In this document: positions 50,268 through 58,869 of the stretch, in pieces
Layout of the letters: each line of letters opens with the position of its first letter
Numbering within the stretch: the first letter of the stretch is position 1
Source of the DNA: Brooklawnia propionicigenes
GTDB taxonomy: Bacteria > Actinomycetota > Actinomycetes > Propionibacteriales > Propionibacteriaceae
Length of the DNA stretch: 64,000 nt
Reading direction: 5' to 3'
NCBI RefSeq assembly: GCF_030297015.1
Contig: NZ_AP028056.1
Span: 2,490,939-2,554,938, forward strand
Notes under the pieces: generated by a model
Told to the model about the DNA's origin: nothing
What the model saw: only the letters and a program-made list of their open reading frames with translations
Databases searched by the model: none
Translations under genes and position numbers: made by a program

Positions 50268-53108
50268 CTATGCGTTGACGGGTGCCGCCCGGGAGGCGAG
50301 CTCCTCAAGCACATGCACGTAGGTCTTGCCGGTCGCCCTGGTCAGGCCGAGCTCGCAGGTCCGGTTGAGGGACATGTACAGGTCGGCGTTGGCAGCCTTG
50401 GCCTCGGCCGCTTCGTCACGGGTCGACGTGGCGGTGAGCTCGGGATGCAGCAGGCCGCGGTCACCGGCGAAGGCGCAGCAGCGCCAGCCGTCCGGCACCA
50501 TGACCTCGTCGGCCACCAGCCCGGCCAGCATGATCAGTGCGTCGTTGACGCCCAGATGGGTGCTGGAGCAGGTCGGATGCAGCACGGCCAGATGCTCGCG
50601 GGGCAGCTGGGGCAGCTTCGGCGCGATCTGCTCGGCGGTGAACTGCACGGCATCGATGATCTTCGCGTCGGTGACGCCCTGGTTCTTCAGCGCCACCTGC
50701 ATGCCTTCGGTGCACGAGACCGCATCGCAGACGATCGGCAGTTCCCAGTTGTTGCTGGCCTTGGCCAGCGAGGCCGCCAGCCGTTCGCCCATGAGCTTGG
50801 CGCCGGACTTCATGCCCTTCGACTTCCACGGGGTGCCGCAGCACAGCGATTGGATGTCGTCCGGAATCTCCATACGGATGCCCACCAGCTCGCACAACCG
50901 CCGGAAGGCGTCCGATGAGCCCTTGCCGCAGGCATGATCGGAGCCGAACATGGTGCCCACGCAGGCGGGCATGAAGACGATCTCCGGCTTTGGCGCGTGA
51001 TGCGGATGCCGGGCAGGGCCACCGCCGGGCAGCTCGGGCGACAGCATCGGGACGACGTCCTCGCCGACGACCTTGCGGGCCACGCCCAGGACGCCGCGCA
51101 CCGGGGCGTTCGGCACATGGTCGACCACGGTCATGCCGACCGACGCCACGTTCACGAACGGACCCCAGATCTTCGCGGCACCCTTCCAGGTGGCGTCCAG
51201 CCAACGCGGAGCGAGTTCGGCGCGCATATCGCGGATCAGCTGACCGGTGTTGATCTGCACCGGGCAGGCGGTCTGGCACATGCCGTCGACCGCGCAGGTA
51301 TCGACCACCGCGTAGCGCTCGTCTTCCTTCAGCTGGGCGACCAGAGCCTCGTCGTGCTCCTCCTCGGCGTGGGCGATGGCCCGCTGGATGACGATCCGCT
51401 GCCGCGGGGTGGTGGTCAGATGCTGGCTGGGACAGACCGGCTCGCAGTAGCCGCATTCCACGCAGTCATCGATGATCGGACGCACCGGCGTGGTCTTCTT
51501 GATGTCGACCAGGTGCAGCTTCGGGTTCTCGGTCAGCACCGAATCGGGGTTGAGGATCCGGGAGGGATCACAGGCCTTCTTGACCTGCCACATGGCGTCG
51601 TAGAGCTCGTCACCGTACTGCCGGTGGACGAACGGGGCCATGATGCGTCCGGTGCCGTGCTCGGCCTTCAGCGTGCCCTGCTTGCCGAGCACCAGGGAGA
51701 CCATGTCCTCGGTGAAGTTCTCGTAGCGCTTCATGGACGCCGGACCGTCGAAATCCTCGGTGACCAGGAAGTGGATGTTGCCGTCCTTGGCATGCCCGAA
51801 GATGACACCGCCTTCGTAGCCATGGCGGTCGAAGAGCATCTGCAGATCGCTGCAGACCGTGCCGAGATCCATGATCGGCACCGCGATGTCCTCGAGCAGC
51901 GCGGCCGTGCCCTTCGGACGATTGCGCGCGACCTTGGTGTACAGGCCCTTGCGCAGCGTCCACATCTGTTCGCGGCGTCCGGCGTCCTGGGTCAGTTCCG
52001 GCGGGGCGTACAGATCGAACGACGCGCACTTTTCCATGCCGGCCCCGGCCCGGGCAGCCAACTCGTCGTCCGAGTCGCCCTGATACTCGACCAGCAGGAT
52101 CGCTTCGCCGCCGACGGTGAAGTTCTTCGGCAGCACCGGAGCAGCCTCGGTGCCCATCGCGAGGATGGACGCCGAGTCGATCAGCTCGGCCACGTCGGCC
52201 CCGCTGTCGACGATCGTGGGCAGCGCTTCGGTGGCTGCGTCGAGGGAGTTGAAGAGCAGGAAACCGGTGGCGGTCTTCGAATGGATCGGGACGGTCTTCA
52301 AGGTCGCCTCGGCAACGAAGCCCAGCGTGCCCTCACTGCCGATCATCAGGTGCTCGAGGATCTTGACCGGATCGTCGAAATCGATGAACGAGTTCAGGCC
52401 GTAGCCCATGGTGTTCTTCATGGAGTAGCGGCGCTGCAGGTCGGTACGCATCTCGGGGCGACCCAGCTGCGTGTGCAGCTTGGTCAGCACCTCGACCAGC
52501 TCCGGCTCCTGGTTGGCGAGCACTTCACCGGCCTTGGGGCTGGCGGTGTCGATGACGGTTCCCGAGGGCAACGCGATCACCATCGAGTCGATCGTGCGGT
52601 AGGTGTTGGCGGTGGTTCCGCAGGTCATGCCGGACGAGTTGTTGGCGATCATGCCGCCGATGGTGCAGGCGATCTCGCTGGCCGGATCGGGGCCGAGCTT
52701 GGTGTGGTACTTGGCCAGCCGGGCATTCACCTGCCGGACCGTCGCTCCGGGCTGGACGCGCACCCGCTGACCGGCGTCCAGAATCTCGATATCGCGGAAA
52801 TGCCGCCTGACGTCGAGCGTCAGTCCGCGCGAGAACGCCTGGCCCGACAGGCTGGTGCCGCCGCTGCGGAATGTCAGAGGCCAACCCGAGCGCACGGCCA
52901 ATGCCATGGCCATGCCCACCTGGTGGGCAGTGCGCGGACGGGCCAGAGCCTGAGGAACCGCGAGATAGTGGGACGCATCGATCGCGATCGCGAAGCGGTC
53001 GAGAGCGCGGGTTGTGACTTCAACATCTTCGCCCAGTGCGGCCGCGAGTTCGCGGACGTATTCTTCGGGCACATCGGCCAGTTGTGTTCGGGAACTGATT
53101 ACTGACAT
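50268..53108 (-). CDS. FAD/Fe-S D-lactate dehydrogenase (fused type)
   Basis: The 946-residue protein joins an FAD-binding domain (TFRSGGTSLSGQA, ACTIGGMIANNSSGMTCG), an FAD-oxidase C-terminal domain, two 4Fe-4S motifs (CVECGYCEPVC near residue 547 and CAVDGMCQTAC near 605) and a CCG-type cysteine-rich domain (HPTCSSTHLG, WRCCAFAGDRG). This architecture fits quinone-linked D-lactate (or 2-hydroxyacid) dehydrogenases. It would oxidise D-lactate to pyruvate at the membrane. ATG 53108 follows AAGGAGT. It is downstream of lldR, with a palindromic operator between them. Confidence 0.9.
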   Translation of the reverse strand: MSVISSRTQLADVPEEYVRELAAALGEDVEVTTRALDRFAIAIDASHYLAVPQALARPRTAHQVGMAMALAVRSGWPLTFRSGGTSLSGQAFSRGLTLDVRRHFRDIEILDAGQRVRVQPGATVRQVNARLAKYHTKLGPDPASEIACTIGGMIANNSSGMTCGTTANTYRTIDSMVIALPSGTVIDTASPKAGEVLANQEPELVEVLTKLHTQLGRPEMRTDLQRRYSMKNTMGYGLNSFIDFDDPVKILEHLMIGSEGTLGFVAEATLKTVPIHSKTATGFLLFNSLDAATEALPTIVDSGADVAELIDSASILAMGTEAAPVLPKNFTVGGEAILLVEYQGDSDDELAARAGAGMEKCASFDLYAPPELTQDAGRREQMWTLRKGLYTKVARNRPKGTAALLEDIAVPIMDLGTVCSDLQMLFDRHGYEGGVIFGHAKDGNIHFLVTEDFDGPASMKRYENFTEDMVSLVLGKQGTLKAEHGTGRIMAPFVHRQYGDELYDAMWQVKKACDPSRILNPDSVLTENPKLHLVDIKKTTPVRPIIDDCVECGYCEPVCPSQHLTTTPRQRIVIQRAIAHAEEEHDEALVAQLKEDERYAVVDTCAVDGMCQTACPVQINTGQLIRDMRAELAPRWLDATWKGAAKIWGPFVNVASVGMTVVDHVPNAPVRGVLGVARKVVGEDVVPMLSPELPGGGPARHPHHAPKPEIVFMPACVGTMFGSDHACGKGSSDAFRRLCELVGIRMEIPDDIQSLCCGTPWKSKGMKSGAKLMGERLAASLAKASNNWELPIVCDAVSCTEGMQVALKNQGVTDAKIIDAVQFTAEQIAPKLPQLPREHLAVLHPTCSSTHLGVNDALIMLAGLVADEVMVPDGWRCCAFAGDRGLLHPELTATSTRDEAAEAKAANADLYMSLNRTCELGLTRATGKTYVHVLEELASRAAPVNA

Positions 53109-53132
53109 GGATATCGGACTCCTTCGTCGCAA

Positions 53133-53147
53133 TATGGTTCGACCATA
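53133..53147. promoter_or_regulatory. LldR-type operator TATGGTTCGACCATA upstream of dld
   Basis: A 15-bp palindrome, perfect around its central base triplet, matching the FadR/LldR consensus TNGTNNNACNA. It lies 24 bases before the dld start, between lldR and dld. Confidence 0.8.
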
Positions 53148-53154
53148 ACGCGAA

Positions 53155-53856
53155 TCAACATTTGCTGCCACCCATGGGCAGGATCGTATACGCCGTCCGG
53201 ATGTGCTCTTCGATGAGGTCTGCAGCTCGCTCGGGGTCACGGCTGGCGATGGCTTCGAAGACTCTGCGGTGCTGCCGGTTCAGGTCACGGCGGAAACCCT
53301 GATAGTCCGTCATTTCTTCGCTGGCCCGTCGGATCGGGATGGCCAGCGCTTGCCTGACGGCAGTGGTCAGCACGGTTACGAACTGGTTCTCGGCCAGTTG
53401 CGCGATGACAATGTGGAAGCGAGTGTCGAGCTCGTTGAACTGGTCGAGCTCCATGTGCTCGGCCTCCATCTCGCCCAGCAGGTCGCCCAGCTTGGCAAGA
53501 TTCTCGGGATTGGCGTTGATCGAAGCCATCGTGGCGCTGAACCGCTCCAGCATCACCCGGGCATCGACCACGTCATCGATTGGGAACTGTGACAAGGCAA
53601 CATGCAACTGAAGCAGCTTGCCCAGGGCAGGCCCGTTCTGGGCAGTGATCCGCGTCCCGGAGTTCGGTCCGGCACCCACCTGCGAGGTGATGAGGCCTTG
53701 GGCGGCCATCATGCGAAGTGCCTCCCTCACAGCCGCGCGGCTGACCCCGAATTCGGTCGCGAGTTCACGTTCGGCGGGCAACAGGGAGCCCACCGTCAAC
53801 TCGCCGGCCAAGATCTGGTCCTCGAGGTGCTTCCGCACGGCCTCATACGCTTTCAC
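53155..53856 (-). CDS. lldR: GntR-family (FadR/FCD) lactate-responsive regulator
   Basis: The 233-residue protein has a GntR winged helix (residues about 5-70: PAERELATEFGVSRAAVREA) and an all-helical FCD ligand domain with the metal-binding histidine pattern FHIVIAQL and NRQHRRVFEAI. FCD regulators of this neighbourhood bind lactate and release operators of TGGTNNNACCA type, two of which flank this gene. I place the start at GTG 53856 (VKAYEAVRKHLE), six bases after GATGAT. A TTG at 53907 would add 17 residues. The ligand is inferred from the neighbours. Confidence 0.87.
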   Translation of the reverse strand: MKAYEAVRKHLEDQILAGELTVGSLLPAERELATEFGVSRAAVREALRMMAAQGLITSQVGAGPNSGTRITAQNGPALGKLLQLHVALSQFPIDDVVDARVMLERFSATMASINANPENLAKLGDLLGEMEAEHMELDQFNELDTRFHIVIAQLAENQFVTVLTTAVRQALAIPIRRASEEMTDYQGFRRDLNRQHRRVFEAIASRDPERAADLIEEHIRTAYTILPMGGSKC

Positions 53857-53925
53857 AGCGTCATCATCGAACCAGCGCAACGAAAGAGGCAAGTAAGTGC
53901 CGCGCAAGTCCAGGAGTCGTACAAG

Positions 53926-53944
53926 GAGGCTTAGCCTAACCTAA
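53926..53944. promoter_or_regulatory. DtxR/IdeR-like iron box
   Basis: The 19 bases match 15 of 19 positions of the palindrome TTAGGTTAGCCTAACCTAA. The right part TTAGCCTAACCTAA is perfect, and the left arm is degraded. It lies in the lldR-permease intergenic region. Confidence 0.5.
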
Positions 53945-53962
53945 GAAGACAAGCCTTGACGA

Positions 53963-53973
53963 TGGTTAGACCA
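53963..53973. promoter_or_regulatory. LldR-type operator TGGTTAGACCA upstream of the lactate permease
   Basis: It matches TGGTNNNACCA exactly and lies next to a TTGACG (53956-53961) that could be a -35 box. A half site in the repeat GACGATGGTT recurs 22 bp downstream at 53980-53989. Confidence 0.75.
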
Positions 53974-54023
53974 CTCCCCGACGATGGTTCTGTTTCCGTC
54001 CGCGACTAACGATGGAGTTACGC

Positions 54024-55715
54024 GTGCCATACCAGCCAGAAATCGCACCGGTCAACGGCAGCCTGACGTTGTCCGCATTGGTAGCCCTGCTGCCCTTGCT
54101 TACTATCTTCATAACGCTTGGCGCGCTGCGCTGGAAGGCCCATTGGGCAGGCCTTTCTGCTGTCGCCGTCGCCATCTTGGTAGCCATCTTCGGCTTCAAC
54201 ATGCCGGTCGGCCTGACGGTCTTTTCGGCCTTGGAAGGCGCGGCCTTCGGTATCTTCCCGATCACCTGGATCGTGCTGTGCGCGATCTGGATGTACGAGT
54301 TGACCGTCGAGTCGGGCCATTTCGAGGATCTGCGCTCGACCTTCCACGTCATCTCCGACGATCCACGCATTCTCGCGATCTTGATCGCGTTCTGCTTCGG
54401 CGGTCTGATGGAAGCCCTCGCCGGCTTCGGTGCGCCGGTGGCGATCACCGGTGTCATGCTGATGTCGATCGGTTACCCGCCGCTGCGGGCCGCCCTGACG
54501 GTTCTGCTCGCCAACACCGCGCCCGTGGCGTTCGGCGCTATCGCCACCCCGATCATCACCGCCGGCACCCTGACCGGAATCCCGTACCAGGAGGTCGGTG
54601 CCACCGTCGGTCATCAGACCCCGGTGCTCGCCTGGTTCGTTCCGCTGCTGTTGGTGTTGATCGTCGACGGCAAGCGCGGCGTCAAGGAAGTTTGGCCGGC
54701 AGCGTTGACCATCGGTCTTTCGTTCGCGGTCGCGCAGTGGGTCAGCGCTACCTGGCTGTCGGTTGAGCTGACCGACGTCATCGCGTCTCTGGTTGGTCTG
54801 GCCGCCGGTGTCGTGCTGCTGCGGTTCTGGAAGCCCAAGGGCACCGCCGAAGCTGCGCAGCGTCTGATCGAAATGAAGACCCACGAGGCCGGTGAAGGCT
54901 TCCACACCACCACCAAGGTTGAGATCAACGAGGTTAAGCCGGTCACCGGACCAAAGGTTGCCATGGCTTTGTTCCCCTACCTGTTGGTCATCGTCATATT
55001 CACCGTCGCCAAGCTGGTCGCGCCGGTGCGGACCGCTCTGGGCATGACCGATATCAAGTTCAGGTGGCCGGGGCTGTGGACCGGTGAGGGAGCACTCATT
55101 TTGACCGGTGCGGGTGCCGACAACTCATCGACCATCTTCAACTTCAACTGGCTGTCGAACCCCGGCACGTTGCTGCTGATCACCGGTATCATCGTGGGCT
55201 TGGTCTACCGGATGAGCCCGGCGTTGATGGCGAAGGTCTTCGGACGCCAGGTCTACAAGCTGCGCTGGACGTTCTTGACCATCGGCTCGGTGCTGGCACT
55301 GGCCTACGTTATGAACCTGTCCGGTCAGACCATCACCGTCGGCACCTGGATCGCCGGCGCCGGCGCGATCTTCGCGTTCTTGTCGCCAATCCTCGGCTGG
55401 ATCGGCACTGCGGTGACCGGCTCCGACACCTCGGCCAACGCCCTGTTCTCGACGCTGCAGCAGACCGCCGCCCAGCATCTGGGGATCGACGAGCACCTGC
55501 TCGTTGCGGCGAACACTTCTGGTGGTGTGGTCGGCAAGATGATCAGCCCGCAGAACCTGGCCATCGCGGCTACCGCAGTCGGTCTGGTGGGCAAGGAATC
55601 GGATATCTTCCGGCGTTCCATCCCATGGAGCCTCGGGCTGCTGGCTGTGCTGTGTTTGCTGGTCGGATTGCAGTCGACACCGGTGCTGTCGTGGATGATG
55701 CCGAACTTCGGCTAG
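54024..55715 (+). CDS. lctP: L-lactate permease (LctP family)
   Basis: The 563-residue membrane protein has about 13-14 transmembrane helices and family segments such as EALAGFGAPVAITGVMLMSI and SDTSANALFSTLQQTAA, with NTSGGVVGKMISPQNLAIA near the end. LctP carriers import lactate (and glycolate) with protons. GTG 54024 is chosen because GGAG lies six bases before it; ATG 54012, four codons earlier, is possible. It leads a permease-lutABC operon and has LldR and iron-box sites upstream. Confidence 0.94.
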   Translation: MPYQPEIAPVNGSLTLSALVALLPLLTIFITLGALRWKAHWAGLSAVAVAILVAIFGFNMPVGLTVFSALEGAAFGIFPITWIVLCAIWMYELTVESGHFEDLRSTFHVISDDPRILAILIAFCFGGLMEALAGFGAPVAITGVMLMSIGYPPLRAALTVLLANTAPVAFGAIATPIITAGTLTGIPYQEVGATVGHQTPVLAWFVPLLLVLIVDGKRGVKEVWPAALTIGLSFAVAQWVSATWLSVELTDVIASLVGLAAGVVLLRFWKPKGTAEAAQRLIEMKTHEAGEGFHTTTKVEINEVKPVTGPKVAMALFPYLLVIVIFTVAKLVAPVRTALGMTDIKFRWPGLWTGEGALILTGAGADNSSTIFNFNWLSNPGTLLLITGIIVGLVYRMSPALMAKVFGRQVYKLRWTFLTIGSVLALAYVMNLSGQTITVGTWIAGAGAIFAFLSPILGWIGTAVTGSDTSANALFSTLQQTAAQHLGIDEHLLVAANTSGGVVGKMISPQNLAIAATAVGLVGKESDIFRRSIPWSLGLLAVLCLLVGLQSTPVLSWMMPNFG

Positions 55716-55743
55716 TGCTTCGACATATCAACTAGGAGGACAT

Positions 55744-56544
55744 ATGACGACGACCACAGCTACAACAGCCACCGTCACAAAGGCGGTTGGTAAACCTGGA
55801 GCAGGCAAGACCGTCGCGCTGTTCGCCACCTGTGCAAACGACGTGATGTTCCCGCAGACCCCGGTTGCGGTGGTGAAACTGCTGGAACGCTTGGGCTGTA
55901 AGGTCGAGTTCCCTGAGGAACAGACCTGTTGCGGCCAGATCTTCACCAACACTGGGTACTACGACGAGGCCGTGGGTTCTGTGAAGAACTTCCTCAAGGC
56001 CTTCGAGCCCTACCGCTACATAGTCGGCCCCTCGGGGTCGTGCGTCGGCTCGGTCCGCCACCAGCACGAGATGCTGGCACGGCGGGCGGCCGGCGATGCG
56101 GTTGCCAATCGGGTCGCGGCGGTGGCTGCACGCACCTACGACATCAGCGAGTTTCTCATCGACGTGCTCGGTGTGACCGATGTCGGTGCCTACTTCCCGC
56201 ACAAGGTGACCTACCATCCCACCTGCCATTCCCAGCGAGTGGCGCACGTGGGGGACCGGCCCTATCAGCTGCTGAAGGCGGTGCGGGGGCTGACCCTGCT
56301 CGACCTGCCGGACGCCAACACGTGCTGTGGTTTCGGTGGCACATTCTCGCTGAAGAACCCGGACGTGTCGGTCACGATGGCCGGAGACAAGGCTCGCAAC
56401 GTGGCCTCAACCGGAGCGGAATACCTGGTCGCGGGCGACAATCTCTGTCTGCTGAATATCGGGGGTGTGCTCCATCGCACCAACGCTGGTATCACACCTA
56501 TTCACATTGCCGAGATCCTCGCCCATACCGAGGGAGATGAGTGA
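55744..56544 (+). CDS. lutA: Lactate utilization protein LutA
   Basis: The 266-residue protein has two CCG (cysteine-rich) domains: EEQTCCGQIFTNTGYY with PSGSCVGSVRH, and THPTCHSQR-like YHPTCHSQRV with ANTCCGFGGTFSLKNP. These bind unusual Fe-S centres. With LutB and LutC it oxidises L-lactate to pyruvate at the cytosolic side of the membrane. A strong site AGGAGGACAT precedes the ATG 28 bases after the permease gene. Confidence 0.94.
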   Translation: MTTTTATTATVTKAVGKPGAGKTVALFATCANDVMFPQTPVAVVKLLERLGCKVEFPEEQTCCGQIFTNTGYYDEAVGSVKNFLKAFEPYRYIVGPSGSCVGSVRHQHEMLARRAAGDAVANRVAAVAARTYDISEFLIDVLGVTDVGAYFPHKVTYHPTCHSQRVAHVGDRPYQLLKAVRGLTLLDLPDANTCCGFGGTFSLKNPDVSVTMAGDKARNVASTGAEYLVAGDNLCLLNIGGVLHRTNAGITPIHIAEILAHTEGDE

Positions 56545-58055
56545 TGACTATCCAAACCGAACATCGCCTAACACCGGCACCGCCTCCTGGGGAGTACATC
56601 GATTCCCCACGGTTCCAGATTGGCGCCAAGAAAGGTCTGGCCAACACTCAGCAGCGCGCCAACCTGAAGCACGCAACCACGACGATTCGCAACAAGCGGG
56701 CCCGGGTGGTCGCCGAACTCGACAACTGGCAGGATCTGCGCACCGCCGGTGAGCAGATCAAGACCAGAGTGGGCCGCCATCTTGATGAGTACCTCGTGCA
56801 GTTCGAGGAGAACTTCACCAAGGCGGGCGGCCATGTGCACTGGGCCCGCGACGCCGACGAGGCCAACCGGATCATCATCGGCCTCATCGCAGCGACCGGC
56901 GAGAGTGAGGTCGTCAAGGTCAAGTCGATGGTCACCCAGGAAATCGACATGAACGAGGCCCTGGAGGAGGCCGGCATCGCCGCCTGGGAGACCGACCTGG
57001 CCGAGCTGATCGTCCAGCTGGGCCATGACCGGCCCAGTCACATCGTGGTTCCGGCGCTGCACCGCAACCGGGCCGAGGTGCGCGAGATCTTCCTCGAGGA
57101 GATGGGACTCTACGGCACCCCGGCACCCGAGGGGCTGGACGATGCGCCGGTCAACCTGGCCGGCGCCGCCCGCACACACCTGCGCGAGAAGTTCATGCGG
57201 GCAAAGGTGTCGACCTCGGGAGCCAACTTCGCGATTGCCGAGACCGGCTCACTGGTCGTCGTGGAATCCGAGGGCAACGGCCGGATGTGCCTGACGCTGC
57301 CGCAGACCCTGATCTCGGTGGTGGGCATCGAGAAGATCCTGCCCACCTTCGACGACTTCGAGGTCTTCATGCAGCTGCTGCCACGCAGCTCGACCGGCGA
57401 GCGGATGAATCCGTACACCAGTGTCTGGACCGGTCCCAGCCCCGAAGGCGACGGTCCGCAGAATGTGCATGTGGTGCTGGTCGACAATGGCCGTACCAAT
57501 GTGCTGTCGGACCCGATCGGACGAGCCGCACTGCGTTGTATCCGCTGCTCGGCCTGCCTGAACATCTGCCCGGTCTACGAACGTGTCGGTGGGCATGCCT
57601 ACGGCTCGGTCTACCCGGGTCCGATCGGCGCGATCCTGAACCCGCAGCTGCGCGGCACCGATTCGGTGATCGACCGCTCGCTGCCCTATGCGTCCAGCCT
57701 GTGCGGGGCCTGCAACGAGGTCTGCCCGGTACGCATTCCGATCTCCGATCTGCTCGTGCATGAGCGGCACAAGGTGGTGGAGGCCAAGAAGGCCGATCCT
57801 CCGCACATCCCGCACACACTCGAGCCGCAGTTGATCGGGGTGGCTGCCTGGGTGATGGACGACTACCGGCATCTGGCACTGGCCGGGCGCGGCAGCGCGT
57901 TGGGTTCGGCTGTTCTCGGCAAGATGCTCGGCGTGCAGGGCTTCGGTGCTATTCCTGGGCCACTCAGCCGTTGGACGAGCGCCCGTGACGTGCCGATGCT
58001 TCCGGAACAGAGCTTCCGGCAGTGGTGGAAGAAGAATCGAGGGGATCAGCAGTGA
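56544..58055 (+). CDS. lutB: Lactate utilization iron-sulfur protein LutB
   Basis: The 503-residue protein has an LUD domain (about residues 70-300: VKVKSMVTQEIDMNEALEEA) and two 4Fe-4S motifs, CIRCSACLNICPVY near 330 and CGACNEVCPVRIP near 386. It links the Lut complex to electron carriers. ATG 56544 overlaps the lutA stop (TGATG). Length agrees with the family. Confidence 0.95.
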   Translation: MTIQTEHRLTPAPPPGEYIDSPRFQIGAKKGLANTQQRANLKHATTTIRNKRARVVAELDNWQDLRTAGEQIKTRVGRHLDEYLVQFEENFTKAGGHVHWARDADEANRIIIGLIAATGESEVVKVKSMVTQEIDMNEALEEAGIAAWETDLAELIVQLGHDRPSHIVVPALHRNRAEVREIFLEEMGLYGTPAPEGLDDAPVNLAGAARTHLREKFMRAKVSTSGANFAIAETGSLVVVESEGNGRMCLTLPQTLISVVGIEKILPTFDDFEVFMQLLPRSSTGERMNPYTSVWTGPSPEGDGPQNVHVVLVDNGRTNVLSDPIGRAALRCIRCSACLNICPVYERVGGHAYGSVYPGPIGAILNPQLRGTDSVIDRSLPYASSLCGACNEVCPVRIPISDLLVHERHKVVEAKKADPPHIPHTLEPQLIGVAAWVMDDYRHLALAGRGSALGSAVLGKMLGVQGFGAIPGPLSRWTSARDVPMLPEQSFRQWWKKNRGDQQ

Positions 58056-58711
58056 CCAGCGCCAAGGAAGAGATTCTGGGCCGGGTGCGCAGCGCGCTGC
58101 GCGACGTCCCGGCGGACGAGACTCCCGCGGATTCGCCCGTTGAGTGGGTTTATCACCGCAGCGTCGAGGTCGGGAACATCATCGACACCTTCGAGCAACG
58201 GGTCGTCGATTACAAGGCTGCGGTGGTTCGCAGTCCGAAGGCGAAGCTCGCTGCGGCGCTGACCACAGCGGCCCGCGATCTGGGTGTGACCTCGGCCGTG
58301 GTGCCAGCGGGTCTCGCCCAGGCGTGGCGAGACGGTCTGGCAGCTGCCGGCGTCGAGGTCGTCGAGGACAATCCGGGTCACCGGTTGAGCCACAGTGAAC
58401 TCAACGACACGGGCGCTGTGGTCACCGCTGCTGCCTGTGGGGTTGCGCTGACCGGCACGATCGTGCTCGACCACAGCGCCGATCAGGGACGCCGTGCACT
58501 CAGTCTGGTGCCCGACGTGCACATCTGCGTAGTGATGGCCGATCAGGTCGTCTCGGGTGTCCCCGAGGCGGTGGAGCGGGTGAAGCCCGCTGTGCTGGCC
58601 GGGCAGCCGCTCACCTGGATCAGCGGAGGTTCCGCGACCAGCGACATCGAGTTGAGCCGTGTCGAGGGCGTGCACGGTCCACGCAGTCTGTACGTGATCA
58701 TCGCGGAGTGA
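58052..58711 (+). CDS. lutC: Lactate utilization protein LutC
   Basis: The 219-residue LUD-domain protein is the third member of the LutABC set. Conserved parts are AKEEILGRVRSALRDVP at the N-terminus, AACGVALTGTIVLDHSADQG, and ISGGSATSDIELSRVEGVHG near the end. GTG 58052 follows GAGGGGATC and overlaps the lutB stop. A strong terminator follows 23 bases after its stop. Confidence 0.94.
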   Translation: MTSAKEEILGRVRSALRDVPADETPADSPVEWVYHRSVEVGNIIDTFEQRVVDYKAAVVRSPKAKLAAALTTAARDLGVTSAVVPAGLAQAWRDGLAAAGVEVVEDNPGHRLSHSELNDTGAVVTAAACGVALTGTIVLDHSADQGRRALSLVPDVHICVVMADQVVSGVPEAVERVKPAVLAGQPLTWISGGSATSDIELSRVEGVHGPRSLYVIIAE

Positions 58712-58733
58712 TACCGGAGTAAGAACACATTCG

Positions 58734-58776
58734 GTGCGGCGGCGCCAGCGGGTCTGACCGGCTGGCGCCGCCGCAC
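58734..58776 (+). terminator. Terminator of the lctP-lutABC operon
   Basis: A perfect 16-bp GC-rich stem (58734-58749 with 58761-58776) encloses an 11-base loop. The flanks AACACA and TGTGTTT extend it partly and give a short T-rich tail. Confidence 0.85.
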
Positions 58777-58855
58777 TGTGTTTCGCCGCCGGACTGTGTT
58801 CGTCCACTCGATGGCGATGCCGACCCGAAGCTTCGTGTCGCTCCTCCATAGACGG

Positions 58856-58861
58856 TAGCTT
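58856..58861 (+). promoter_or_regulatory. -10 hexamer TAGCTT of a leaderless promoter (rph)
   Basis: Eight bases separate it from GTG 58870. The GTG at 58864 is too close to be the start. Confidence 0.55.
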
Positions 58862-58869
58862 TGGTGAAC

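Noticed and set aside
50934-53105. 723-codon open frame antisense to dld
   Set aside because: Antisense shadow of a gene with FAD and Fe-S motifs; no start signal or domain.
53958-53989. GACGATGGTT repeat as a second full LldR operator
   Set aside because: Only the first copy is followed by ACCA; the second is at best a half site.
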